A DNA stretch of 22,324 nt. Origin: Chara braunii (lineage: Eukaryota; Streptophyta; Charophyceae; Charales; Characeae). The stretch lies in NCBI GenBank assembly GCA_003427395.1, contig BFEA01000682.1, forward strand, positions 37,002-59,325, read 5' to 3'. Position numbers and translations under genes: made by a program. Below the pieces are notes generated by a model, which did no database searches, was not told the origin of the DNA, and saw only the letters and a program-made list of their open reading frames with translations. Of the stretch, positions 1 to 8,186 are shown one piece after another (within the stretch, counting starts at the first letter, position 1; the number at the start of each line of letters is the position of its first letter).

Positions 1-734
1 TATGTGACTCTGACACGTGCTACGTTGCTTTTTTGCCTTTTGCCTTCCTGGAAATGTTCCAAGATGCACGGCCGGCATTATGGCTTTCACGGCAATGCTA
101 CTCCCGACAAGTCCCCCACCCGAAGAGCAACTGCCAAGTAGATTGAATGTTGATTGTTTCATTCATACAATGCAAAACCTGCTTAACATCAGCGGCACTC
201 CTATAGTTGGAGGTGCCTTCCAACAACTTCCCCGGGCCAATCATCACTGGCATCATCGGAGCCCACCAAACTGAGACTCACCCACACGCGCATGCACTTG
301 CACACATAGCGTCAAAAATCAACAAGTAAGCACGGGGCATACGTGCAAGATTGCTTGATCACAAACATACCCAGAGAACACAGAAAAACAAAGTCTGATT
401 CTTAATCTTTAACAAAAACATCAACGGGACGACGGACTGGATTTTCTCAGAAAAATCAAGAGTTCTTGCACAGCACAAAACAAAAACGATGCTGCAAAGG
501 TAACGGCTCCCCAAACAAAACACGCAAAGATAAAGAAAAAAGAATGTTCGGTGGTATTCCCTGCTATTTTCTTGCACGCGGGTTATCGTCTGCTCTCAGG
601 CTCATATTTTTCTTATTGTGAAAGAAGCCCCATATGATAGGGCAGTTCCTTATGCGTTTTCTTTCATTTGTGCTTTTTTCTTTTTTGTTTTTGCGGGCGA
701 AGCCGCAACAAGTCATCTAGTTATTATTATTATC
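1..734. other. no recognisable gene
   Basis: Open frames here are short (85 codons at most, 17-274 on the plus strand) and show no motif, repeated structure or similarity to the transposon proteins elsewhere in the window. The base composition is AT-rich with runs of T and A between 520 and 690. The one local structure is an inverted repeat at 691-708, a 6-bp stem TTGCGG/CCGCAA around a 6-base loop. I see nothing that supports a gene, although a 3' UTR or an intron of a host gene lying to the left cannot be excluded. Confidence 0.5.
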
Positions 735-900
735 ATTATTGGAAGAAGAATAAGATTGGCGAAGTGAAGGAGGAGGAAGGTGGAGAGAGAAGGGGGATTT
801 GTCATTAGTCTTGCTGGTGTACATCTTCTTCTTCTTCTTCTTCTTCTTCTTCTTCTTCTTCTTCTTCTTCTTCTTCTTCTTTCTCTCTTCTTTGGTCTCT
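735..900 (-). repeat. dispersed segment also present at 15870-16010; relic of a Glu-rich coding end
   Basis: Read on the minus strand, the segment encodes a basic stretch ending in RREKEE, a run of about 20 glutamates, then DVHQQD and a stop. A minus-strand segment near 15953-16087 ends the same way (LEEEEDVHQQRQ, stop). The bases after the two stops also resemble each other: TGACAA, a C/T-rich tract, a CTTCGCCAA-like motif, then TTATTC and an ATAATAATAA-like stretch. The plus-strand core TTGCTGGTGTACATCTTCTT is identical in both. This is therefore two copies of one dispersed repeat containing the 3' end of a reading frame. The parent gene or element is not known to me. Confidence 0.55.
824..881. 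repeat. (TTC)n trinucleotide microsatellite
   Basis: An almost uninterrupted TTC run (GAA on the minus strand) of about 19 units. It sits where the related segment near 15.97 kb has only four units, so it looks like a local expansion of a short Glu-coding tract. Confidence 0.95.
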
Positions 901-1648
901 ATCTCTTTGCAAGTGTGTTACGTGCCCAGATGGGCGATGTACATAATAACCGAGGATCCGCAATGTGATAAAAAAGACTGAATGGACAATGCAGTGCAGG
1001 TAGAATCTCAACAAAGCAATGTGCATTCCGATACATACAAAATGGTGCTTAATAGCACAGAGAAGACTTAGATACAAACCCTGACTTGACCGAGAATGAC
1101 CTCTTCACGTAGTACAAGATAGCGAAGCAGAATGCTAGAATATTACGGACTAGCCCAATCAATGTTTCGATGCAGACTGAACATACATCATTATCATCAC
1201 GAGGTTTGAAGAGACCTGGCGCTTGTACATAGGAAGTTGGCGTCAGGCTCTGACCATGTATAAACGAAGAGGAGGGGAGCAGACGAAGAGGGGGGAGAGA
1301 TGGGAATGTCGTCAACACCAAGTCTTTGTCACAAGTCCCAAATAACGCCTCGTCAAAATGTTTGAAGCCCAAAAGTCGAGTCTGGATCCAATGTCATTAA
1401 GCTCTCTCTCTCTCTTGCTCTCATAGTCTGCTGATGCAGTGAAGTCAGATATTGAGAGGGTGAGAGGGAGATGACGGACTGAGAAGAGGAAGAAGAAGAA
1501 CTCTCTGTCTCTCGTATGCCTGGTACTAACCTATGAAGTCGGCGCTGTGCTGCAAGTACCTCGAGGACGAAGCTGGAGCAACGGCGCTGCAGGTAAGTAT
1601 CCCTGGTCTCCGCCCAATCTCTCTCTCTCTAGTACTATCCTAGTTATG
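901..1648. other. no recognisable gene; contains a splice-donor-like site
   Basis: The longest frame (1049-1372, minus, 107 codons) has one hydrophobic stretch but no family signature and is probably chance. The sequence is mixed, with short CT runs (1399-1414 and 1618-1630). At 1589-1600 the plus strand reads GCAG/GTAAGTAT, a full match to the 5' splice-site consensus, with the GT at 1593. It follows a stretch with good codon-like composition (about 1530-1592), so an exon end of a host gene or a captured fragment is possible but unproven. Confidence 0.4.
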
Positions 1649-1784
1649 GCGCCCAGCGCTAAAGACTACAGCTACGCTACTAGCGCCCAATGCTGAAGAC
1701 TAATGCTAACGCTACTACTACTCCTGCAACGCTCCTCCAGAGTGCTGCTGCCGAATCCTGAAGACTACTGACTGCCTACTCCTA
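1649..1784. repeat. degenerate tandem repeat, 34-35 bp unit
   Basis: Two adjacent copies (1649-1682 and 1683-1717) both begin GCGCCCA, continue with GCTGAAGAC or GCTAAAGAC, and end ACGCTACTA. A weaker third copy lies at about 1750-1784 after a spacer (CCTGAAGACTACTGACTGCC). The sequence does not read as a conserved peptide in any one frame, so this looks like a small noncoding minisatellite. Confidence 0.65.
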
Positions 1785-2071
1785 CCCGTGAAGTGCATGG
1801 GAAGTCCCTATGCACTATCTCGGCCTGCCTCCTGACTGCCTCCGACTGTCTACGGTTCCAAGGCGGGCAGTCCAAGAGGCTGCTCTTGCCAATGCCAAGC
1901 TGAGCCAGGGGCTGGTGCTGCAGCTGTCGTGGGAACAGGCCAAAAATAGCATGTTCCTAAAACCCTGGTCTGGTGCATGAGTTTTAGGGTAGGCCGGTTT
2001 GATGACAGACCGGAAATGGCCCTTCGTTTCAGGTTAAAAAGGCTACTCCCATTTTTAGTCTGAAACGACAT

Positions 2072-2190
2072 AGGGTCTGTAGGCCCCTGTTTTCCAGGCT
2101 TTCGAGCTAAATGGACACGGGGCTTGTAGGCCTTTGTTTTCGGGCTTTCAACTTGGATTTCAGGCTTTTAGCGTGAGGGACGCAGGGCCT
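2072..2190. repeat. degenerate tandem repeat, about 46 bp unit
   Basis: Copy 1 (2072-2118) and copy 2 (2119-2161) share TTGTAGGCC or CTGTAGGCC, then TGTTTTC and a GGCTTTC motif at the same spacing. A partial third copy (CAGGCTTTTAGC and onward, to about 2190) follows. It lies just beyond the polypurine tract of the minus-strand chromodomain relic, so it could be part of that element's 3' LTR, but no second LTR copy is in the window to prove this. Confidence 0.55.
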
Positions 2191-2225
2191 GGAAAATGGC
2201 CCTCGTGGGCAGGCGCATCATGTAA

Positions 2226-2241
2226 CCCCCCCCCCCTCCTT
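2226..2241 (-). other. polypurine-tract-like run of a minus-strand LTR element
   Basis: On the minus strand this reads AAGGA followed by eleven G. It lies immediately downstream of the chromodomain relic, the position where Ty3/gypsy elements carry the plus-strand primer just before the 3' LTR. The LTR start itself cannot be fixed, because the sequence after the run begins TTACATGATG rather than with a clear TG. Confidence 0.4.
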
Positions 2242-2475
2242 ATGAAGTCAAGCCGGGGCGAGGGCGAAGCTGACGATCTGAAGGTGGAACCTGGACGTGG
2301 GCGCGGCGTGGAGCCGAAGAGACCGGCTGGTCTTGCATCTTACGTTCGTAGCCTGCAAGAACGTATGGAGCTGTTGCTTGAAGTTCCGCACGGGTCAACC
2401 AACGGTCAGCTCGGTGTGTGCAGTATGCAAAATGCACCTATCTTTTGTTGGGGACCACCATGCACTGGCATGCAG
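2240..2475 (-). pseudogene. chromodomain relic of a Ty3/gypsy chromovirus (Pol C-terminus)
   Basis: The minus-strand frame 2437-2240 contains VHFAYCTHRADRWLTRAELQ, followed by ATAP and GYER. It aligns with the chromodomain of the complete element in this window (18395-18575; VRFAY...RWFTRAELLETAP...AYER), keeping the aromatic Trp and the C-terminal helix. A GGPQQKI peptide just upstream in another frame matches the GRPQKQYKV stretch before the core, so there is a frameshift near 2440. In chromoviruses this domain follows integrase and targets integration to chromatin. No integrase, RNase H or reverse transcriptase is attached here: the next 350 bases upstream are unrelated sequence and a microsatellite. 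It is a broken 3' end of a separate copy, or of an internally deleted element. Confidence 0.75.
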
Positions 2476-2825
2476 GCAGTGGATTATTTGTGGGGGATAG
2501 GAGAGGGCATGAGGGGAGACGCCACCTATGTTGTTGTTCCTATAGTACTTGAGGTTGACAGTTTAGTCAAAGCAGTCTTGTGATGCCTCATATGCCAGAA
2601 GGGAGGTGAACCTGGTTCAATCACCAATTGGGCCTTTTTTTATAGAAGAACAAGTGGACCTGCTGCAGCCACGCTGCGGCCGAGGAGAGGGATAGACAGC
2701 GGGGCGAGGCTATTGTTGTCACTCTGCTTGGGCTTTTTTTGTGTGTGTGTGTCGTCATATTCGCTAAATAGTATACACTAAAAAAAACATCACTGTGGTG
2801 GACTTTTTTCGACTGATGAGGAGGT
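2476..2825. other. no recognisable gene
   Basis: Between the chromodomain relic and the compound microsatellite there is no frame with recognisable content on either strand. The 149-codon plus-strand frame over 2134-2583 runs antisense to the chromodomain relic and is taken as its shadow. A short GT run occurs at 2739-2752. Confidence 0.5.
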
Positions 2826-2904
<79 letters not shown>

Positions 2905-2907
2905 CAT

Positions 2908-2970
<63 letters not shown>
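2826..2970. repeat. compound (GT)n(GA)n microsatellite, duplicated with a 9-bp anchor
   Basis: The order is (GT)n 2826-2844, (GA)n to 2900, GTTCCATCAT 2901-2910, (GT)n 2911-2939, (GA)n to 2970, then GTTCCATCAA 2971-2980. The anchor GTTCCATCA belongs to the flanking protease relic, where it is antisense to the codons for PLMEL. The whole GT-GA-anchor block has therefore been tandemly duplicated once. The GT/GA tract marks the point where retrotransposon coding sequence stops. Confidence 0.95.
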
Positions 2971-2974
<4 letters not shown>

Positions 2975-3120
2975 CATCAATGGTACTTCACAGGCTTCCA
3001 TAGCTCTCTGAGAGATAAGTATCATTTCTGCTCTAGAGTCCACTAAAGCTCAAATTTTCACCTGATTAATGTAGATAGTTAAATACCCACAGCCCATGGT
3101 TGCGAATGTCATCTTACATC
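2975..3120 (-). pseudogene. retropepsin (aspartic protease) remnant of the minus-strand element
   Basis: The minus strand encodes ALVDSRAEMILISQRAMEA with an upstream beta-strand-like stretch (TFATMGCGYLTIYINQVKI). It matches the active-site region of Ty3/gypsy retropepsins, where the motif is D-S/T-G-A/S. Here the glycine is an arginine (GGA to AGA would be one G-to-A change), and a TGA stop sits just before ALVD. Such proteases release Gag and Pol products from the polyprotein. The frame ends abruptly in the microsatellite at 2970, so the C-terminal half of the protease and all of RT, RNase H and integrase are missing. It belongs with the Gag relic at 3854-4990, which lies upstream on the same strand. 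Confidence 0.75.
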
Positions 3121-3853
3121 CAGGTAAGGTTCTGTTGACTTGGCTAGGGAAAACCGATCCAGGTAATTAACTTCCATCCTTATCTTTTCAATTAACTTCT
3201 TGAGTTCCTCTCTCAACTTTGGTGCTAATGTCATTGTCTTTTTGGACGACAAAGTCACTTCTGTTTCTTTCAATATTTTTGTAAGCACATCTATAGATAC
3301 ATTCCATCTTCCAACTCATTCTTGAGGATGAATTTTCTCTTCTTCCCTTGGTCACTCTTCTTAAATCGAGGGTCCGGTTCTTGATCATCAAGAATGTCAA
3401 TTAGAGTCTCTTCGGCCTTTCTTCTCTTCTTTTTCTTTATCATTTGTGGTGTAAAGCGTGCCTGAAGATTCCTCACTTCTCCAATCACCTCATTGGGTAT
3501 CATGATGAGTTTCGGTGGTAGATCACCCTCAAAAGACATCATGTTGGCTGAACAAGAGGGCTCACTAGGAGAAAATATCACTAGCTCAGAAGGAATCCGA
3601 GAAGTTGAACTCTCCTCTAACGATAGCCCACTTGAAAAAGCCTCATCAGACATGTCTTCTACTAGAGTTAAAGAATGTAGAGACAATTCAATCAGTAAAA
3701 GAGAGTCATCCGTTTTTTGCACAAGCTCCTCAGGCAAGTTACCAATGAGGAAGTGGACATTCACACTGACATTTCTCTTTTTTTCTTCATCTTCTCTTCA
3801 TGTTTAAGCGCAAGAAGTCTCCTACCTCCACGATGCGTGAGATCCAATTTTTT
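3121..3853 (-). pseudogene. Gag-protease linker of the minus-strand element
   Basis: The longest open stretch is 3764-3291 (157 codons). It is hydrophilic, rich in Ser, Glu and Lys, with a basic KKKKRRKAEE segment near its end and no catalytic motif. A frameshift separates it from the zinc-knuckle frame upstream (about 3770-3850), and another separates it from the protease remnant. Its position between nucleocapsid and retropepsin, on the same strand, fits the variable linker region of a Ty3/gypsy polyprotein. There is no independent evidence of function. Confidence 0.5.
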
Positions 3854-4990
3854 CTATGAACTGTCACATAAATGACCCATTGCATCCTTCTTAACCACCC
3901 CACTCTTCACATCCTCCTCGAGAGCTTTACAATAGGTGGTAGTATGACCTCCTTCACCACAATAATAACAGATTAAGCTCTTCCTTGGACGCTCATCATA
4001 TTTCCTTCTTTCGCTGTTCTCTTTTCCACCATTCCCTCTGTTCTTTCTTGACCTGAAGGAATCTTCTTTCTTACCATAGCCATCATCATCGTCATCATCT
4101 TCTTCATCTTCGCTTTCAACTTTCTTTTTTCCCTTTTCATTAGCAACATGATTAGCACGCATGTAATTGCCCATAGCCCGTTGAATAAGATTTTCAACAC
4201 TCAAATTGTTCCCTTTGTCCATACCATTCTCGGTCTCCCTGTCTCTAACCAGTGTCTCTAACCAGTGTACTGATCTGATCCAGTAACCATTCTTATGCAA
4301 GACCGTAGGCAGAGTTCTGACTATTGCAACCATTTCATCCCATCAGAGAGGGTAGTGTTGAGCTTGATTGAGAACAATCTGTCTCTCATTATCTGTAAAA
4401 TTAGTCAGAAAAATATGACATCTCTGAGCCTCATCCAAATATGGGATTCTCTTGGCTGTTCGGATGAAAGTTTGAAGGAAGACATTGAAGGTGTCATGCT
4501 TAGCTTTCCTGATGTTGAGAAAATCCTTAGTAGTAGTTGAAACAGAGTCTTTCTCAAATTATCTCTTCATTCTCTCTTTGACTTCTTCCCATGTTGTAAC
4601 CCCTTCCATCAACTCTTGAACAACCAACCTTGAGTCAGTGTCACAGTAGGATAGAAGGTGCTTAAGTCGTTGTTTGTCTATCCAACCATAATTGAGCCCA
4701 AATAATTCATACTCATCCAAGAAATCATTTACCTGAGAACCTCTGAAGCATGAAATCATCTCATCTAGCCTCTTTGCTCTTGCGATATCCGACCCTCCTT
4801 TTATTGTGTCAACTCTTTCGACCAGCTCTCGTATAACACCAACCATGGCCTCCTCATGAGTCCTTGCAGAAGAGTTAGGTCTCCCTCGTCCAACCATTTT
4901 GACCATAAACTTCTCCTGGTACTCTCTTATCTTTATTTCCGTCACTTTTGATCTCTTTTTTCTTACTTTCAATCTCTTATCTTCTCGCAA
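3854..4990 (-). pseudogene. Gag capsid and CCHC nucleocapsid of a Ty3/gypsy-like element
   Basis: A single minus-strand frame runs from 4990 to 3854, broken by only two stops (TAA at 4556-4558 and TGA near 4337). The first half carries a retrotransposon capsid signature: FRGSQVNDFLDEYELFGL, then YCDTDSRLVVQEL and TTWEEVKERM. A charged linker with EDEEDDDDDD follows, then the zinc knuckle CYYCGEGGHTTTYC (C-X2-C-X4-H-X4-C), which binds genomic RNA during packaging. Gag forms the virus-like particle of LTR retrotransposons. The stops replace a likely Gln (KR*FEKD) and a likely Arg (YPL*WDE), as C-to-T change would give. It continues into the linker and protease remnant at lower coordinates. Upstream, between it and the PBS, lie the repeated modules described below. 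Confidence 0.85.
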
Positions 4991-5025
4991 GGATACAAGT
5001 TTGTTTCTGTCTTCCCTTGTTTGCT

Positions 5026-5566
5026 CTACCCCTTCAGAGTTTTGTACGTAGAGAGTGTAGGCAATATAGACTGGGTGGTGATTAAAGGCAACGCAATTCT
5101 TCTCAGTCTCCCAATGTAATCCTCAATCAGTTCCCTTTCATCATCCATACTCAATCTTCTGTTGTATCCTTTCACAGTACCCCGGATCATAAAGTATCGT
5201 GTCAGGTCTGTAATCTCATAGTCAAATTGCATGGCTTATGGGTTGTTGTTGATTCTCCTGGCAAGAGAGACTCGTTCTCTAGAGGAGTGATATGATATTC
5301 TCTCAGTAATCCCTACTTTCACTACCTTTAGTAAATAGCTGATCTCAGTCTGGTCATTGACGGCTCTTAGGGTAGAGTCTCTTATCCGATCAAAGAAAGG
5401 TTGCATGAACTCGAGCTCATCCAAAGCAAAGAGACCTGTCTGGGATCCGAAGAGTCTCATCTGTCGTGACAACTCTTCCTTCCAATACAACTCTGAATGT
5501 TAGTTGATCAACCGTATCAGGCATTATCGACCATTATGAACAGCGTCAGGAGAGGTAGATCTCAGG
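5026..5566 (-). pseudogene. degenerate repeat module 5 (unknown family), adjacent to Gag
   Basis: This is the last module before Gag on the minus strand. Its head, in one frame, reads VLTLYTFGHQFEILDYTHPEIYL (about 5620-5550), which matches the VLTFYF...DVRIYV core of the other copies. A second frame continues at 5490-5026 with a single in-frame stop (5236-5238) and contains LYWKEELSRQMRLF and a charged RRLSMDDERELIEDYIGRLRR segment, the latter like the RRLSKEDSDKLLNSLN segment of module 3. I do not recognise the family. The link to its neighbours rests on motif order and strand, and this is the weakest copy of the series. Confidence 0.45.
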
Positions 5567-6099
5567 ATGAGTGTAGTCAAGGATCTCAAACTGGTGCCCA
5601 AAAGTATAAAGAGTAAGGACTTTATCACCACTATAGAGTCACTCTCCCTTGCGTTACCTACTATGACAATAGCTTCCAGGAGAGGCGACCAGTCTCTCCT
5701 GTCATTAAAGCCATCGGTAGTTAAGAAAGTAGGGAGTCTCTCAAATTGTCTTATTCCTTTTCCCCAAGCTACTTTTCTTTGTAACTTTTCAAGCCACTTT
5801 TTTGTTCTTATAAGGCTGACATAGGCTCCCATCCGACATTTTGAATAATCAGCTTCCTTCTCTAGGCATACTGTAGCGTAAATTCTTACGTCCAAGCTAC
5901 TTGTGTTAAGGAATTTCACTAGTGAAATGTAAAATATTATTTGCCCTCTTACGCAGGTCTCATATCTCATAAATACGAAGGGATTATCAGACCCAGTTAT
6001 TTCAAAGAGTCTGCGTCTCACAGCAGTTATTCTTACTGTTGAGAGTATTATTCTTGAGCCCTCTCCATCTTCCATACAAAATCTATTATGACTGACCAA
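5524..6099 (-). pseudogene. degenerate repeat module 4 (unknown family)
   Basis: A 191-codon open frame on the minus strand. It shows the module order: RRRLFEITGSDNPFVFMRYE, a hydrophobic beta-like segment (IIFYISLVKFLN), the core LDVRIYA (codons at 5875-5892), a charged middle (KKWLEKLQRKV), a proline-containing FERLPTFLTT, and a tail DWSPLLEAIVIVG. The tail corresponds to the NWSVIIDFVW tail of module 3. Its core codons are 15/18 identical at DNA level to those of module 2. No known enzyme or binding motif is visible. The first codons overlap the end of module 3 in another frame, consistent with one frameshift in a formerly continuous polyprotein. Function unknown. Confidence 0.5.
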
Positions 6100-6540
6100 T
6101 TATTCGTTGAAAACGTAAGCCCTTCAACAGGTGGAGACGGTATCCCAGTGAAAGGCCTAACATAGGTACTCCAAGAGAAGCTCTCCTCTTCTCGTTCAAG
6201 TCTTTTTCTTTTGTCATGTACAATATCAGACGCTCGCTGCCAACATCGGCCACTTCTACACTCTTCAAACCTATGTCGTGGCACGTAGATCCCAACGTCA
6301 AACTCATCAAGGTCGATAAAATAGCAAGTAAGGACATACATACCATCATGTTTTTATCCGAGATTCTTTAGTGCCTCATACCTCACAATCTCGTAGGGAA
6401 TCACGACTCTCCTTGTTATAGAATTAAGAGAATTGAGCAGTTTATCAGAATCCTCCTTACTAAGCCTCCTATATCCTCTCTTCAGCCTAAACCATTGTCT
6501 CACTTTCAGAGGTACGTATGGTTGACTCATTTGCGTCTTT
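6048..6540 (-). pseudogene. degenerate repeat module 3 (unknown family), best-preserved internal copy
   Basis: One minus-strand frame from about 6540 to 6048 is broken only by a TAA at 6354-6356. In order it shows PYVPLKVRQWFRLKRGYRR, RLSKEDSDKLLNSLNSI, VVIPYEIVRYEAL, the segment VLTCYFIDLDEFDVGIYVPR (core codons 6282-6299), CWQRASDIVHDKRKRLEREE, GIPSPPVEGL and NNWSVIIDFVWKMERA. The same succession (PYEIV, hydrophobic strand, D-V-x-I-Y-V, W-x-x-A, charged helix, P-x-PP, N-x-W) recurs in modules 1 and 2. It is about 150 residues long. No recognised domain was found, so this should be called an unknown repeated domain N-terminal to a retrotransposon Gag. Confidence 0.55.
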
Positions 6541-6565
6541 GGTCTCTTCTCACTTTCAATGCAAA

Positions 6566-6990
6566 CTCAATCACTGCAGACGAAGTAAAGGAGGAACTGG
6601 GAATCCCTCAAAGACAGCAAGCCGAGTAGATCCAGTGAAACACTTATTTTCTCTCTCAAGTCTCTCTTTCTCTTTCAGTACAACTTCCTCTGCAAATCCC
6701 CAACATCTCTCATAGACAACGTCGACATTTCTTTCTTTAGAACATAAATTCTTACATCATATGTGTCCAAGTTTGTAAAGTAGAATGTCAGGACACTCTC
6801 ATCCACTCTCGACCATCTCATACTTGACAATATTGTATGGGAACACTTCTCTCTCACTTAAAGCATTCAGTGATCTCAGGAGACACTCGACTTTTTCTTT
6901 GGTTGGACCCGAGCCTCTGCCAAATTCTAGTCTTCTCCGTCTGATTTCCTCTGCTGAAGTTTCTCTTGTTCTAATGACAGCCCTCTCATT
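6566..6990 (-). pseudogene. degenerate repeat module 2 (unknown family)
   Basis: Three frames are needed to follow this copy. The first part (to the TGA at 6799-6801) reads EEIRRRRLEFGRGSGPTKEK, LLRSLNALSEREVFPYNIVK and YEMVESG. The second (about 6800-6720) reads VLTFYFTNLDTYDVRIYV (core codons 6741-6758). The third reads YERCWGFAEEVVLKEKERLE and FPVPPLLRLQ, then a stop near 6566. Each piece matches the corresponding part of module 3 (SLNSITRRVVIPYEIVRYE, VLTCYFIDLDEFDVGIYV, CWQRASDIVHDKRKRLEREE, IPSPPVEGL). The two frameshifts show it is decayed. Function unknown. Confidence 0.5.
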
Positions 6991-7357
6991 TCTTCCACCT
7001 CAGGACCATATTAATTATTGGCAACCAATTACTTCCGTTACAATAGCTCTCAGGAATAGGAGGAATTGGAATTGTCTCATAGGTTACAGACATTAACCCC
7101 CATTTCATTCTCTTCATTTGCCTGACTAGATCTGCCTTTTCATCGTAGATAGATTGAACTGCAATTTCCCATAGCCAGTTAAAGGCCTCACCATCATTGC
7201 AGCCTCCCTTCTTGACGTACGGACGAAAATCGTAGATATCTCCCTCCAAGAAGTGAGTCAGGATTACACAGATGGTCGAACTGCCAGTGTGGTAAACCCA
7301 ACAGTGCTCATGATAGGGGAATACCCCTTTAATAGTTAATTTTGAAAGCTCTTTCAG
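6986..7357 (-). pseudogene. degenerate repeat module 1 (unknown family), first after the PBS
   Basis: The minus-strand frame is open for 123 codons from 7357 to the stop at 6986. It reads ELSKLTIKGVFPYHEHCWVY, TICVILTHFLEGDIYDFRPY (core codons 7214-7231), FNWLWEIAVQSIYDEKADLV, then ETIPIPPIPES and NGSNWLPIINMVLRWKK. It is the copy most like module 0 (8187-8846): both have a D-x-R-P-Y-V-x-K core, an F-x-x-x-W-x-x-A helix, a PP-x-P turn and a GS-x-W segment. An upstream basic stretch in another frame (about 7455-7360) resembles the start of module 3. There is no convincing start codon, and it begins about 320 bases after the PBS. Confidence 0.5.
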
Positions 7358-7678
7358 TTAATCGATAGTTAGTATTCTTAATGGAATCTCTTACCCTCTG
7401 ATTCGTTCTCTTCTTTCTCAATTCTTCAAGGACGTCAAGGGCTCATAAGGCATACCTGTGATCAAGCCTGATCCTCTCTAATAAGTAAGGTCAGTCCTCT
7501 CCTCCGGTCTAGTGTGGTACCTCACTCATGAAGAGATAAGACCTAGTTAGCAACTAAGAATTTCCAAGAGAATGATGTCTCAATCAAAATAATAGAGCCG
7601 CAACAGTTCTTTGGCCCTAGTCAAAAGCTCAAAGCTGATGTTGACCCAGGCTCGTTCCAGACACGAAAAATTTTCATG
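7358..7678 (-). other. leader region of the minus-strand element
   Basis: Between the PBS and the first module there is no clean frame. Fragments of a module-like basic start may be present around 7455-7360. An ATG lies near 7530 (MSEVPH, then a stop). The position corresponds to the untranslated leader of an LTR retrotransposon. Confidence 0.4.
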
Positions 7679-7696
7679 TCCCCGGCAACAGCGCCA
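7679..7696 (-). other. primer-binding site, tRNA-Asp type
   Basis: The minus strand reads TGGCGCTGTTGCCGGGGA. From memory of plant Tat/Athila-type elements, the usual site complementary to the 3' end of tRNA-Asp is TGGCGCCGTTGCCGGGGA, so 17 of 18 bases match. Five A residues separate it from a CA dinucleotide (7702-7703, read as CA on the minus strand), the expected end of a 5' LTR. It orients the relic: LTR at higher coordinates, Gag at lower coordinates. Confidence 0.75.
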
Positions 7697-7701
7697 TTTT
7701 T

Positions 7702-8186
7702 TGTCGCACTTTTTCTAGTCGGACCTCTTCAGGCGACCAGAAAGCCAACAGGCTGTCACGCAAGATTTTGGATGATGTGTGCAATAAATAAAATAAATTA
7801 GATAAAGCAAAGCCCTTCCTGTTGTGTGCGTCCGGCTGCGAGCGAGACCCTTCAATTGCGGTCTTCGCCGGTCCCGGTCTCATGAATCTTTTATTTTGAT
7901 TCAGAACAACAAGAATCATGCAAATATTAAACATGAAATTCTGGTATGTCATGCATGCATCAATTTATCAATTTTCTAATTTTTGAGAACTGTGACAGGA
8001 TCATCTGGGAATGCAATCATCAAATAGAAATAATGCAAAGGAAGCAATATTGACTCACTCAGGCAAAGACAAGATAAATGAGGGAATAATGAAAACTCGT
8101 AATAATCTCAGAGAGTACACGTAAGGAGCATGGCCAACACTAGTCAAGAGTCCTGACTCAACCCTTTGGGTCATTCACTCAATCTC
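7702..8186 (-). repeat. putative 5' LTR of the minus-strand element (outer end not defined)
   Basis: The inner edge is set by the PBS: the minus strand ends ...AAAGTGCGACA before the A-run spacer. No second copy of this sequence exists in the window, because the element is truncated at 2970, so the outer boundary cannot be measured. I stop the feature at the start of the downstream module frame (8186) only for convenience. The stretch is AT-rich (for example TTATTTTATTTATTG near 7790), has a palindromic ATGCATGCAT near 7950, and no convincing coding frame. Confidence 0.45.

Noticed and set aside
17-274. 85-codon plus-strand open frame at the left edge
   Set aside because: No motif, no neighbour in the same frame and no supporting composition. 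Length is within chance expectation.
1049-1372. 107-codon minus-strand frame with a hydrophobic stretch
   Set aside because: One possible membrane segment only, no family signature, and no splice or promoter context that would support a gene.
2134-2583. 149-codon plus-strand frame
   Set aside because: Runs antisense to the chromodomain relic, whose minus-strand peptide has a clear homologue in this window.
2621-3046. Open frames through the GT/GA microsatellite (Ser-Leu, Thr-His or Arg-Glu repeats)
   Set aside because: Dinucleotide repeats are open in several frames by construction. Only the protease remnant at one end is real.
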